Shown piece after piece: positions 51,313-60,626 of a stretch of 64,000 nucleotides of DNA. Made by a program: the position numbers and the translations under genes. Source of the DNA: Gemmatimonadota bacterium (GTDB lineage: Bacteria > Gemmatimonadota > Gemmatimonadetes > Longimicrobiales > Gaopeijiaceae); contig JACQVF010000101.1 of assembly GCA_016209885.1 (NCBI GenBank), forward strand, positions 51,962 through 115,961, read 5' to 3'. Positions within the stretch are counted from its first letter, which is position 1. Each line of letters opens with the position of its first letter. The notes beneath the pieces were generated by a model. That model searched no databases. It saw only the letters and a program-made list of their open reading frames with translations, and had not been told where the DNA came from.

Positions 51313-52902
51313 CCGGTTCAGCACCCGTCCGTCCTTGGCGCCGGTGAACCTCCCGGCCTCCACCGCGAACTGACCGTTCACGAGCACGTGGACCATCCCC
51401 TCCGCAAGCTGATGCGGCTGCTGATAGGTCCCCCTCTCGCGCACCCTCGCCAGGTCGAACACTACGATATCGGCCGTCGCGCCCTCCCGGATCAAACCCC
51501 GGTCTCTGAGCCGAAAGACCGTCGCAGGCAGGTGCGTCATGCTGCGCACCGCCATGGCCAGGTCGATGACGCCGTCCTCGACCACGTATTTCTGGATCTT
51601 GCGCACGAAGGCGCCGTACGACCGCGGGTGCGGCACCCCCTCGCCCATGGGAACCAGGTCGCCGTCCGTGCACGTCGCGACCCACGGCTGTCTCATGAGC
51701 AGCCGCACGTCGTCCTCGTCCATATTGAACGAGACGATCCCCGGCTCGCCGCCCTCGATGAGCTCGAGCGCCGCATCGATGGGATCGAGCCCGCGCGCCC
51801 GCGCCACGTCCTCCAGCGTCTTGCCCTCGATGGCAGGATCCGGCTGGTAGCGCCGGAACTGGATGCGCGCGGCGCCGCCCCGGCGGTCCAGGTTCTCCCT
51901 CATGTCCGCCAGGAGCCGCCGGCGCACCGAGGCGTCGCTCATGCGCTTGAGGAGCGCCTCCCGGCCGCCCACCTCCGCCCAGCGCGGCACGAGCGCCGCC
52001 TCGAGCCCCGTGGCGGACGCCGTGTACGGATACTGGTCCGCGAAGACCTCGATCCCCTGTTCCCGCGCCCGCTCGATGCGCTTCACCAGCGCGCCCGAAT
52101 ACCCCCAGACCCGCGGGCCCAGCGCCTTGATGTGCGTCACGATTCCGGGCAGCCGCGCTTCCCGCGCCACCCCAATAACCTCATCCACCGACGCCACCAG
52201 GCCGATGCTGTAGTCTGACTCGTCCCGGATGTGGCTCGTGTACACGCCGCCGTACTCCGCCGCAACCTTCGCCAGCTCGATCACCTCCTCGAGCTTCGCA
52301 TAGCTGCCCGGTGCGTAGAACAGCCCGCTGGAGAGCCCGAAGCCACCCGCCTCCATCCCCGCCCGCACCAGCCCCCGCATGCGGTCCAGCTCCTGCGGCG
52401 TCGGCGCGCGGTCCTGCATACCCAGCACCTCACTCCGAACCGAACCGTGCGGCACTAGCTGCACCACGTTCACCCCCAACCCGTCCTTCAGCAGCTCGGC
52501 CCGCTGAGCCACCAGGTCCACCGGACCACCCCCGTCCGGGTTCACCGTGACCGTGGTGAGCCCCTGGGCCAGCAGCGCCCGCGCCTCACTCAACTCGCGC
52601 GTCGTCAGCCCCTCGCCCGAGTGGGAATGCACGTCGATGAAGCCCGGCGCTACGTAGAGCCCGCGCACGTCCACCACGCGCCGCGCCGCCGCCCGCGACA
52701 GATCGCCCACCGCAACGATCCGCTCGCCGGTGACCGCCACGTCCGCGTAGAGCCACGGGTTCCCCGTACCGTCCAGCAGCCGCCCACCCCGCAGAATCAC
52801 ATCGTAGGCCGGCTGCCCCCGCGCCTGGACAGGAACGACAAACGCGAAGACAGAGATGACGGAGACGAGACGCGTCAATGGGCCGATTCTTCCCCTCTTC
52901 AT
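51301..52902 (-). CDS. N-acyl-D-amino-acid deacylase-like amidohydrolase, exported (copy 2)
   Basis: 533 residues. Here the export signal is an ordinary Sec peptide (VSVISVFAFVVPVQARGQ) with no lipobox Cys, unlike copies 1 and 3. The metal motif is GFIDV-H92-S-H94, then NPDGGGPVD, SHIRDESDY, THIKALGPRVWGYSG and TADIVVFDLARV. It is close to copy 1 throughout. GGAGGG lies six to seven bases before the ATG. It follows susC-susD, serine hydrolase and a small lipoprotein on the same strand, so it may finish that periplasmic degradation unit. It converges with the plus-strand operon at a shared hairpin. Confidence 0.88.
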   Translation of the reverse strand: MKRGRIGPLTRLVSVISVFAFVVPVQARGQPAYDVILRGGRLLDGTGNPWLYADVAVTGERIVAVGDLSRAAARRVVDVRGLYVAPGFIDVHSHSGEGLTTRELSEARALLAQGLTTVTVNPDGGGPVDLVAQRAELLKDGLGVNVVQLVPHGSVRSEVLGMQDRAPTPQELDRMRGLVRAGMEAGGFGLSSGLFYAPGSYAKLEEVIELAKVAAEYGGVYTSHIRDESDYSIGLVASVDEVIGVAREARLPGIVTHIKALGPRVWGYSGALVKRIERAREQGIEVFADQYPYTASATGLEAALVPRWAEVGGREALLKRMSDASVRRRLLADMRENLDRRGGAARIQFRRYQPDPAIEGKTLEDVARARGLDPIDAALELIEGGEPGIVSFNMDEDDVRLLMRQPWVATCTDGDLVPMGEGVPHPRSYGAFVRKIQKYVVEDGVIDLAMAVRSMTHLPATVFRLRDRGLIREGATADIVVFDLARVRERGTYQQPHQLAEGMVHVLVNGQFAVEAGRFTGAKDGRVLNRKSG

Positions 52903-53003
52903 CGATTCCCTCCGTTGATGTCCGCTGGGAAACGGTGGTCCGGAGCATCGACAGCCCCGCGAGGATCGACGGGGACGCGCACGCTCGCGCGATGCTCAGG
53001 GCG

Positions 53004-53384
53004 TCAGGGCGGTGAGATCTGGACCGACACGTCGTCGAAGGCGTTGCTCCCCGACAGCTCTTCGGCGATCGCCCTCACCACGTACGTGCCCGCTTTCGTG
53101 TATGCGTGCCTGGTGCGGACCGACGCAGTTCGCGCGCCGCCGGTGGCCACGGAATCGACCTGCCCGTCAGCATAGTTGATGATGATGCCGGCGAGGTAGG
53201 CGCCGCTCGCCTGCACCTGGAAGGCGATCTCCTCGCCCGGCCGCGCCGTTGACCTGTCGGCCGACAGGTCGATGATGAGCGGCCGGTCAGACGGTCCCAG
53301 CTCCTGCTCGAGCCGGCACGCGGGTAGCGCGAGGGCCAGCGCCACCAGCGCGCGAGACAGCACGCGAGACAGCACGCGCCGCAT
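53004..53384 (-). CDS. Small PKD/Ig-like lipoprotein
   Basis: 126 residues. The lipoprotein signal peptide ends L-P-A-C. The mature part (LSADRSTARPGEEIAFQVQASG, HAYTKAGTYVVRAIAEE) has the spacing of a PKD-like beta-sandwich domain. A 12-base tandem duplication encodes VLSR twice at the N-terminus. The ATG at 53384 starts the signal peptide properly; the frame upstream to 53480 overlaps the hydrolase gap. No enzymatic motif is present; it may bind a ligand or partner at the membrane. It sits between the class A-like hydrolase and the amidohydrolase. Confidence 0.7.
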   Translation of the reverse strand: MRRVLSRVLSRALVALALALPACRLEQELGPSDRPLIIDLSADRSTARPGEEIAFQVQASGAYLAGIIINYADGQVDSVATGGARTASVRTRHAYTKAGTYVVRAIAEELSGSNAFDDVSVQISPP

Positions 53385-53486
53385 CGCTCGCGAGTTCGCT
53401 GCCGGTTCACGGCGCCGCCGCCTCGACGGGAAGGCTCTACGAACGTGGCTCAACGGGAAGGCTCCCAGACCTCGCGCCAAGCGCTC

Positions 53487-54500
53487 TCAACGCGGCGGGC
53501 GCGAGACGCGGTCGAGCAGGTCGAGCGGGACGCGGGTCCCGTATGGCGTCGCACCCGCCAGGCGCGAGAAGTACTCGTAGCTGGCGTCCGCCACTTTGCG
53601 GATCGCCGCGTACACGGTATCGCTCTCGCTGTAGTTCCCCATGGCCGCGAGCACATACGGTCTGCCGGGCAGGCCGACGATGGACCACGCGCTCCAGACC
53701 CCGGTGAACCACCCATCCTTTTCGGCCACCCGCACCCCGGCGGGCGCGGACTCCTGGACCGGCGCGGGGTGGGGGTGCCGGATCTCCAGAATGCGTCGGA
53801 TCTCGGCGCAGTCCGCCTTGGAGACGGGGATCTCGCACCGGTGGATCCGCGCCATGAGCGCGGCGGCCTCGGCGGGCGTCGACAGGTTCTCGTTTCCCTT
53901 CGCGCTCTCCTCCGGCCGGATCATCTTGCGCTGGAGCCGCGTGTTCGCGGCGCCCAGCTCCGCCATCAGGCGGGTCACGTACTCCATCCCTATCTGGTCG
54001 ATCAGCATGTTCGTGGCGGTGTTGTCCGAAACCACGATCATGGCTACGGCCAGGTCATGGAGGGAAAGCTCGGAGGTGCCATCCCCGAAATTCGCGAGAA
54101 AGCCGCTGCCGCCCGTACGGTCCGCGGCACGCAGCGGCACGCGCCGGTTCACGTCCAGCTCGCCCGCCGCCTGCCGCGCGTAGAGCGCCAGGAGAATCGG
54201 GATCTTGATCGCACTGCCCTGCGGAAAGACCAGGTTCTCGTTCACCCCGAACCGCGCGCCGTCCGTGAGATCCAGGATCTGCACCCCCAGCACCCCCTGC
54301 GCGTCGCCGGCGATCGCCTCGATCCGCGCCTGGAACTTCCTGGCCAGAACCGCGCGGTGTGCGTCTTGCGCTCCAGCCTGCGACGGCCGCAGCGTCGTAA
54401 CCACCGTAACGAATGTCGCAACGCAGGCCACGGAAAGCGCGGCGCCGGTCCTCATCCGAACGGGCCGGCGCCCGCGCTCAGCTTGCGTTCTCACCCGCAT
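53487..54500 (-). CDS. Class A beta-lactamase-like serine hydrolase (copy 2)
   Basis: 337 residues, exported by a Sec signal peptide (core about 17-40, ...SQAGAQ). Motifs: S96-A-I-K99, S158-D159-N160 and K261-D262-G263, so the third motif is KDG and not KTG. In the omega-loop region RPEESAKGNENLSTP a Glu is present but the spacing is unlike that of standard class A enzymes. It therefore belongs to the fold, while antibiotic hydrolysis is not assured. The start at 54500 is chosen over the GTG/ATG choices beyond it because the frame to 54554 overlaps the susD end; 54455 is another possibility. Its place after susC-susD repeats the arrangement at 4650. Confidence 0.83.
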   Translation of the reverse strand: MRVRTQAERGRRPVRMRTGAALSVACVATFVTVVTTLRPSQAGAQDAHRAVLARKFQARIEAIAGDAQGVLGVQILDLTDGARFGVNENLVFPQGSAIKIPILLALYARQAAGELDVNRRVPLRAADRTGGSGFLANFGDGTSELSLHDLAVAMIVVSDNTATNMLIDQIGMEYVTRLMAELGAANTRLQRKMIRPEESAKGNENLSTPAEAAALMARIHRCEIPVSKADCAEIRRILEIRHPHPAPVQESAPAGVRVAEKDGWFTGVWSAWSIVGLPGRPYVLAAMGNYSESDTVYAAIRKVADASYEYFSRLAGATPYGTRVPLDLLDRVSRPPR

Positions 54501-54543
54501 CACCCGACCGCCCCTGCACCGCCCACGAAACACGTGGCGCGCC

Positions 54544-55842
54544 TCACGAAGCACCCTTGATGTTCGGGTTGTACAGCCGCTCGACGTCGGGCAACGGGAA
54601 GCACGTCATGGTCCCGTAAAACCCTCCGGCCTTCGGGGGATACGGCGTCCCCGCCGCCGGCGTGAACGGGAGGTTGTACCGGATCTTGTCCCCCAGGTGG
54701 TGGGACTCCAGGAACAGCTCCCGGCTGCGCTCCAGGATCACGTGGTCCTGGATCGCCTTCGCATCCGCGCTCGCGAACGGCGGGATCCCGGCCCGGGCGT
54801 GGAACCTGTTGATGATGGCCACCGCGGCCTGCCCGCCCTGTGCTTCCGCCACGATGAGCTGCGCCTCGTCCCCCGTGGCGATGGGGATCGACGCCGAGAC
54901 CGACGCATACTTGCTCTGCTGCCAGAGCGGCGTGATGTTGTCCGCCCGCGAGATCCCGGCGGCCGTCACTCTCACCCGTGGATCCACCACGCCCAAGTCC
55001 GTCAAGCCGCGAAAATCGTCCTCGATCGTAGCCGACCCGGTGCGGATGTTGCGCGTCCAGACGGTGTTCTCGCGCCGCGGCGCTGTCCCCGAGTAGGTGG
55101 CGTTCTTCACGTAGCTCTCCGGCACCACCGCCGCGTCCGCCGCCGCCTCCGTCTTCTTCCCCAGGTTGAGGCGCGCGCGCGCCCGGCCCACCCGCGCCAT
55201 GTTCCCGATGTCCTTGTCGCCCAGCCCATCCGCGACCTGGATTGCCCGCGTGAACCGCTCCTCCGCGCGCTGCCAGATCTGCGGACGTGTGAGTTCGGGC
55301 CCCAGGTCGAACGCCGCCGAGCACATCGCCTCGCCCATCAGGACATGACTGTAGCCCGCGAACGCCGCCGCCTGGGCGATGAGCTGCGTGCGGCTCGTTA
55401 CCTCCGCGTCCGTCCACGTGTCCAGCCATTTCAGCGCGTTGTCCCCCTGCCACCGTGACGTCGAGAGCGGCGTGTACATGCCGAGGCTGGGGCACGTGTT
55501 GCTCGCGTAGGCGCCTCCGGACTCGGCCCGCCACTGCCGCTGGTCGTAGGGCCACAGGGCCGACGCGAGCTGCGAGTCCTGGAGCTCGTCGCCCACGAGC
55601 CCCGCCGCCACGATGTAGTCCGAGAACGCACACTCGAAATCGCTGATGGCGCTCGCTACCAGGAGCGCCGCGTTGCTGGCTTGCTCCAGCGTCTCCGCCT
55701 CGATCCGGCTCGGCGCCTCCACATCGAGCAGCGAGGAACAGGCCGTAACGCCCGAGAGGAGCAGCGCCACGCCCGGAGAGAGACGCGCTCGCCCGCCAAG
55801 CTCGCTCCTGCGTCCGCGCCCTCTATAACGTCTCATATTCAT
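54544..55842 (-). CDS. susD: SusD/RagB-family outer-membrane lipoprotein (copy 3)
   Basis: 432 residues, with a lipoprotein signal peptide ending V-T-A-C. SusD traits (LLDVEAPSRIEAETL, SDFECAFSDYIVAAGLVGDEL, GRARARLNLGKK, C-terminal MTCFPLPDVERLYNPNIKG) run parallel to copy 1 at 5731, of which it is a clear paralogue. GGAGG lies eight bases before the ATG. It is the surface lid for the SusC receptor 82 bases upstream. The hydrolase gene follows after a short gap. Confidence 0.92.
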   Translation of the reverse strand: MNMRRYRGRGRRSELGGRARLSPGVALLLSGVTACSSLLDVEAPSRIEAETLEQASNAALLVASAISDFECAFSDYIVAAGLVGDELQDSQLASALWPYDQRQWRAESGGAYASNTCPSLGMYTPLSTSRWQGDNALKWLDTWTDAEVTSRTQLIAQAAAFAGYSHVLMGEAMCSAAFDLGPELTRPQIWQRAEERFTRAIQVADGLGDKDIGNMARVGRARARLNLGKKTEAAADAAVVPESYVKNATYSGTAPRRENTVWTRNIRTGSATIEDDFRGLTDLGVVDPRVRVTAAGISRADNITPLWQQSKYASVSASIPIATGDEAQLIVAEAQGGQAAVAIINRFHARAGIPPFASADAKAIQDHVILERSRELFLESHHLGDKIRYNLPFTPAAGTPYPPKAGGFYGTMTCFPLPDVERLYNPNIKGAS

Positions 55843-55924
55843 CTTGATCGCCTCCGAAGTCGGTGCGGGACCAACGTCCCGCGCCCTGGAAACCGAGTTT
55901 CCTCCCCTGTGATCCCACTCGCCG

Positions 55925-58900
55925 TCAGAACACGAAGTTGATCGTGGTGACGAACTGTGACATGGGCGGCGCCGTCGCCTGGTCGAACCCGCCCGGCAGC
56001 CCGAGCTTCGTGCTCTCCGGGTCGAGCTGCGTCCAGCTCGTCCAGGTGTGGAGGTTACGCCCCGCGATCGTGACCGACGCGCGCTTCGCGCCGAAGCGAT
56101 CGGCCAGCTCCGTGGGGAGCGTGTAGTTGAGCGAGAGCTCCCGCAGCTTCACGAACGCCGCGTTGTTGTAGTAGATGGAACGCTCGAGGGAGGAGCCTCC
56201 CAGCTCGACCTCGGCCACGCGCCGCGGATCGAACCTGGTCGGCTCGAAGTTCTCGAGGCAGACGCGGTACACGGAGCACAGCACCCAGTTGTCCTCGGCA
56301 AAGTTCTGGCGCCCGAACTGGAAGTCGAAGAGCGTGTAGAGACGCACCCGGTCGAACAGCGTCAGCGCACCGCTCAGTGCGCCCTGCTGGTCCGGCTCGA
56401 GCTTGCCCACGTAGACGGTGGGCGCCTGCGCGCACGCCAGGGGCTGGCCGTTGTTCTCCGGGCCGCCATCGCACATCACGTTGATGGTCCGGCCCTGGGC
56501 GTCGAACTGCGCGCTGACCACCCGCTTCACGAAGAACGACCAGGGCGCATAGCCCTTCCGGTGCTCCGCCGTCGGCCCGCCGGGCGCCGTGCCCGTGGCG
56601 CCGATCCGCGAGATTCCGCCCATGTCCAGGATCTCGGCGTCGTTCGTGGACAGGTTGAGCGTCACGTCCAGATCCGCGCGCTCGGTCTCCAGCGCACGCG
56701 CCCTCAGCAGCAGCTCGATCCCCTGGTTCCGGATCTCGCCGCCGTTGATGTACCGGCTGCCCGGGAACCCCGTGGACGGAGCCACGGGCGCGAGGACGAT
56801 GGCGTCCTTCGTCGTCTTGCGGTAATACGTGAAGTCGATCCCCACGCGGTCTTGCAAGACCCCGGCCTCGAACCCGACCTCCACCTCCTCGCCGCGCTCG
56901 GGCCCCAGCTTCGAGTTGCCCAGCGATTGCGGCGTCGCCGCCGGCCTGTCCCCGGTGCCCGTCACCGGCTCGAACGTCCGGATCGACGCGAACGCGTCCG
57001 GCTGCTGGCCGGATGCGCCGAAGGCGCCGCGCAGCCGCAGCGTGTTCACCCAGCCGACGCTCCAGAACGGCTCCTCGCTCACCACCCAGCTCGCGCTGAC
57101 CTTCGGATAGATCTGGATGTCGAAGTCCCTCCCGAACGCGCTGTTGTCATCGGCCCGCACCGCGCCGGTCAGGAAGAGCCGATTGTTGAAGGAGACCTCC
57201 TCCTGCACGTACGACCCCACGGTCGAGTTCTCCACGAAATCGTCGCCGCCCAGCCGAATGGCCGCGGACGTCACCGTCTTCACGCCGGGCGCGGGGAACT
57301 GGCTCCCCGACGCCGTGAAGAACTGGTTGAACTTCCTGTAATACTGCCAGCCGACCGACGTCCTGGAGGTCAGAGCGGAGCTCACCGGGACCGTCGCCGT
57401 CGCGCTGTAGTCCACCGTCGTGTTCGTGATGTCACGCCGGTTGACGTTCTTGGACCCGGTCGCGGCCTGGGGATTGAAAAACCTGGCGACCTCCGGACGC
57501 AGGTATGGCGTCAGCACCTGGTTGTTCTCGCCTACGAAGTCTCCGCCGAGCGTGAGCCGGTGGGTGAGCCAGCTACGGGGCCGGTGGATGACGTTGAGGC
57601 TGGCCGTGAAGCGATCGATGTCCTGCGTCAGCTTGAACGCCTCCCAGATCGCCTCCGGCGGCACGGCGAAGAAGCCCCGGGATGCCGGGTTCAACGCAAG
57701 CTGCCTCGGGTTCGCGCGCTTCGTCGCCCCGGTCACGGACTGGGTCGGCGACTCCTCCCGCACCAGGTCCGTACGCACGATCGTGAGCCCCAGGCTCGTG
57801 GCGATCTCGAGCGACGAATGGGGCAGCGCGGTGAGGTTGATGCGGCCGCTGTAGCGCCGGGCCACGTTGGGGCGCTCGACCCCTTCGTCGCGATCGAAGT
57901 CGCCCGAGGCGTAGATGCGGAACTTCTCCGCGCCGCCACTCAGGTTGACGCCATAGCCCTGCTGCCAGCCCGTGCGGAAGATCGGCGTGCCGCGGGCGTT
58001 CTCCGCCTCGACAATGCGGACCGAGCGCAGCTCGTTGTTCGTCTCCGGGCCCCGGTAGTAGGTCGTCGCGAAACGATCCTCCGGGTTCATGAACCACGTC
58101 CCCCCTTGACGCATCGTGACCCCGATGTCGAGCTGCTCGCTCCGACCTTTCTTCGTGATGATCTGGATGACCCCGCTCGAGGCCTCCGTCCCGTAGAGCG
58201 TCGCGGCCGCCGGGCCCTTGATGATCTCGATGCTCTCGATGTCGTCGGGGTTGATGTCGTTCAGGCGCGACGTGATCTGGCCGCCCTGCGTAGCCGGACC
58301 CGTGGCGATGGCGTTGTCCAGCCGAACACCGTCCACGTAGATGAGCGGCTGCGTGTCCAGGGTGAGGCTCCCCGTCCCCCGGATCTTGAGCCGCGAGCCT
58401 GCACCCGCGGTCCCGGAGGCAGGCCGCACCAGCACGCCGGGCGTCCGTGCGTTCACCAGATCCGAAACCGTGATCACGGGCGCGACCTCCATCGTCCTGG
58501 TGGCATCGATGCGAGCGACCGTGTTTCCGATGGCCCGCTTCTGCACGGCGCCTGCCGTGCCCGTCACCACGATCTCGTTGAGCTCGATCGCTGCTTCCGT
58601 GATCGCCAGCCGGACAGATGCATCGCCGACCCGGACCGCCTGCTCCAGCGTACGGTACCCGATCATGACGACCTGAAGCATCACTTCCGTGCCCCGCACT
58701 CCCTGGATGCGGAACCGACCCCGGCTGTCCGTGATCGTCCCCTGCTCCGCGCCCGCCACCACGACCTGGGCACCGGCCACCGCCTGCCCGCTGCGGTCAT
58801 CCACCACGATCCCGGCCACGAACGCCTCCTGAGGCGTGACGGGAGCAACGCGCGGAACCAGGGTCGCTGGGGCCATGGGGCCAGCGACTTCGCGCGAAGG

Positions 58901-59092
58901 CGCCGGCAGCGATAACTCCGCCGCCTTCGCTGCTGCGCTGCCCTCCGTCTCCACCACAGGCGGCCCCTCCACCCTGGCCGCCAGCATCGCTCCCGCTTCG
59001 CGCCCCGGCAGGCCGCCAGCCTGGGCAAATACGGGAACCGTGCCGCCGAAGGTGAGAAATGCCGCCGCTGCGATACGAACGAGGTAACGCAT
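55925..59092 (-). CDS. susC: SusC/RagA-family TonB-dependent outer-membrane receptor (copy 3)
   Basis: 1,055 residues. Sec signal peptide (about 1-24), an unusual Ala/Pro-rich linker of about 70 residues, a carboxypeptidase-regulatory-like domain (AGIVVDDRSGQAVAG...VVMIGYRTLEQ), plug (LNEIVVTGTAGAVQKRAIGN, IESIEIIKGPAAATLYGTEAS, GVIQIITKKG) and barrel ending TTINFVF. GAGGAGGG lies six bases before the ATG. Its plug is the closest match in the window to the decayed remnant at 722-1324. It heads the unit susC-susD-serine hydrolase-lipoprotein-amidohydrolase. Confidence 0.93.
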   Translation of the reverse strand: MRYLVRIAAAAFLTFGGTVPVFAQAGGLPGREAGAMLAARVEGPPVVETEGSAAAKAAELSLPAPSREVAGPMAPATLVPRVAPVTPQEAFVAGIVVDDRSGQAVAGAQVVVAGAEQGTITDSRGRFRIQGVRGTEVMLQVVMIGYRTLEQAVRVGDASVRLAITEAAIELNEIVVTGTAGAVQKRAIGNTVARIDATRTMEVAPVITVSDLVNARTPGVLVRPASGTAGAGSRLKIRGTGSLTLDTQPLIYVDGVRLDNAIATGPATQGGQITSRLNDINPDDIESIEIIKGPAAATLYGTEASSGVIQIITKKGRSEQLDIGVTMRQGGTWFMNPEDRFATTYYRGPETNNELRSVRIVEAENARGTPIFRTGWQQGYGVNLSGGAEKFRIYASGDFDRDEGVERPNVARRYSGRINLTALPHSSLEIATSLGLTIVRTDLVREESPTQSVTGATKRANPRQLALNPASRGFFAVPPEAIWEAFKLTQDIDRFTASLNVIHRPRSWLTHRLTLGGDFVGENNQVLTPYLRPEVARFFNPQAATGSKNVNRRDITNTTVDYSATATVPVSSALTSRTSVGWQYYRKFNQFFTASGSQFPAPGVKTVTSAAIRLGGDDFVENSTVGSYVQEEVSFNNRLFLTGAVRADDNSAFGRDFDIQIYPKVSASWVVSEEPFWSVGWVNTLRLRGAFGASGQQPDAFASIRTFEPVTGTGDRPAATPQSLGNSKLGPERGEEVEVGFEAGVLQDRVGIDFTYYRKTTKDAIVLAPVAPSTGFPGSRYINGGEIRNQGIELLLRARALETERADLDVTLNLSTNDAEILDMGGISRIGATGTAPGGPTAEHRKGYAPWSFFVKRVVSAQFDAQGRTINVMCDGGPENNGQPLACAQAPTVYVGKLEPDQQGALSGALTLFDRVRLYTLFDFQFGRQNFAEDNWVLCSVYRVCLENFEPTRFDPRRVAEVELGGSSLERSIYYNNAAFVKLRELSLNYTLPTELADRFGAKRASVTIAGRNLHTWTSWTQLDPESTKLGLPGGFDQATAPPMSQFVTTINFVF

Positions 59093-59342
59093 AGGAACCC
59101 TCCTCGGCCCACGCGATCGGGCCGATCATGTGAGAACGGCGCTCCAGCCGCGCCGTACCGGCCCTCCCCTGGCACCGGGCCCGACCCTCGAGTCGCCTCG
59201 AGACCCCGCCCCCTGCCAACCAGCGCCGAAACCGCCATCCGCCGCCGGGACCCGTGGCGCCGTTCGGGGAGCCCGATGTCTTGACGAGTGGCTTCACCTA
59301 TACGCTATGGAGCCGGCGGGCGCTAGACCCCGGGGGGGCGAT

Positions 59343-60626
59343 TCACTCGCTGAGCAACCCCCGAACGCCCTCCAGGGTCGCGGCGCTTCGAACGGGTCGG
59401 TTCGCAAACGTCGCAGCGATTCCTGCCAGCTCGCCGCGGTGGTACGCCACCACGACGTCGGGATCCTTAAGAAGGTGTCCGGTCAGCACGCCGCAGACCC
59501 GCTCGGATCGCCGGATCACGCCGCGGAGGGCGAGCTTCCGCGCCCCCGCCACGGTGGCGCAGGACGCCGGCTCCGCGCCGATCCCTGCGGCGTCGACCTG
59601 CGCCTTCGCGTCCAGGATCTCCTGGTCCGTCACCTCCTCGACCACGCCGCCGGACTCGCGGACTGCGCGCAGGCTCTTCTTCCAGGAGACCGGGTTCCCG
59701 ATGCGGATCGCCGTCGCCACCGTCTCCGGCCGCTCGACGGGGACGAGGTCCTGGCCGCTGACGAACGCCCGGTAGAGCGGATTCGCGCCGGTCGCCTGCA
59801 CCACCGCGAGCCGTGGGCGTCTCGGGATCAGCCCGAGGGCGTGGAGTTCGCTCAAGCCTTTCCAGAGTGCGGTGTTGTTCCCGAGGTTTCCGCCGGGAAG
59901 CACGATCCAGTCCGGCACCTCCCACCCCAGATCCTGTAGCAGTTCGAAGAGGAGCGCCTTCTGCCCCTCGATGCGGAACGGATTGATCGAGTTGAGCAGG
60001 TAGATCCCCTCCGCGTCACAGACCTGGCGCACCAGCTTCATGGCCGCATCGAAATCGCCCTCGATCTGGATCGTCTTCGCGCCGTAGGCCAGGGCCTGCG
60101 CGAGCTTCCCGTAGGCGATCTTGCCCTCCGGGATGAGCACGTAGGCACGCATGCCCGCGGCGGCGGCATAGGATGCCATGGACGCGGAGGTGTTGCCCGT
60201 GGACGCGCAGGCCACGCGCGTCATCCCCAATCTGCGCGCGATGCTCACGCCGGCCGTCATCCCCCGGTCCTTGAACGACCCCGTGGGGTTCTCCCCCTCG
60301 TGCTTGAGGAGCAGGGCATCGAGCCCCGCGTACCGCGCGATCGCCGGCGAATCGTAGAGGCGCGTGTTCCCTTCCAGGCGGGTCACCAGCTCCCGCGTCT
60401 CCAGCGGCAGGACAAGCTCCCGGAAACGCCATACGCCCGAGCGGTCCGCAGGGGCGCGGGAGCCGAGGCGTGCGTCGAAGGTTGCAAGGCTCAGGCGGGC
60501 GCGAAGCGCCTCCAGGTCGTGGACGACCTCGAGGAGCCCGCCGCACTGGCAGGTGTAGCGGACGTCCAGGCCGGGATACGACGCGCCGCACTCCACGCAG
60601 GCCAGGCACCAGGAGGCGCGGCTCAC
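59343..60626 (-). CDS. thrC: Threonine synthase
   Basis: 427 residues. It converts O-phosphohomoserine to threonine with PLP. The PLP lysine is K119 in PTGSFKDRG; GEN-PTGS, ASTGNTSAS and LPGGNLGN are family motifs. The N-terminus carries a zinc-ribbon-like cysteine set (C7, C10, C13, C26, C28), seen in some bacterial threonine synthases. The start is the GTG at 60626, overlapping the thrB stop (GTGA), with GAGG six bases upstream; the open frame extending to 60830 lies inside thrB. Coupled thrB-thrC translation fits their consecutive steps. Confidence 0.94.
   Translation of the reverse strand: MSRASWCLACVECGASYPGLDVRYTCQCGGLLEVVHDLEALRARLSLATFDARLGSRAPADRSGVWRFRELVLPLETRELVTRLEGNTRLYDSPAIARYAGLDALLLKHEGENPTGSFKDRGMTAGVSIARRLGMTRVACASTGNTSASMASYAAAAGMRAYVLIPEGKIAYGKLAQALAYGAKTIQIEGDFDAAMKLVRQVCDAEGIYLLNSINPFRIEGQKALLFELLQDLGWEVPDWIVLPGGNLGNNTALWKGLSELHALGLIPRRPRLAVVQATGANPLYRAFVSGQDLVPVERPETVATAIRIGNPVSWKKSLRAVRESGGVVEEVTDQEILDAKAQVDAAGIGAEPASCATVAGARKLALRGVIRRSERVCGVLTGHLLKDPDVVVAYHRGELAGIAATFANRPVRSAATLEGVRGLLSE

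Noticed and set aside
56048..58915. A very long open frame (955 codons) antisense to susC copy 3, and similar ones at 17600-19939, 6800-9520 and 2245-3342
   Set aside because: They are mirror frames of high-GC genes with biased third positions, rich in Arg, His and Pro, with no domain motifs, while the opposite strand encodes complete recognised proteins.
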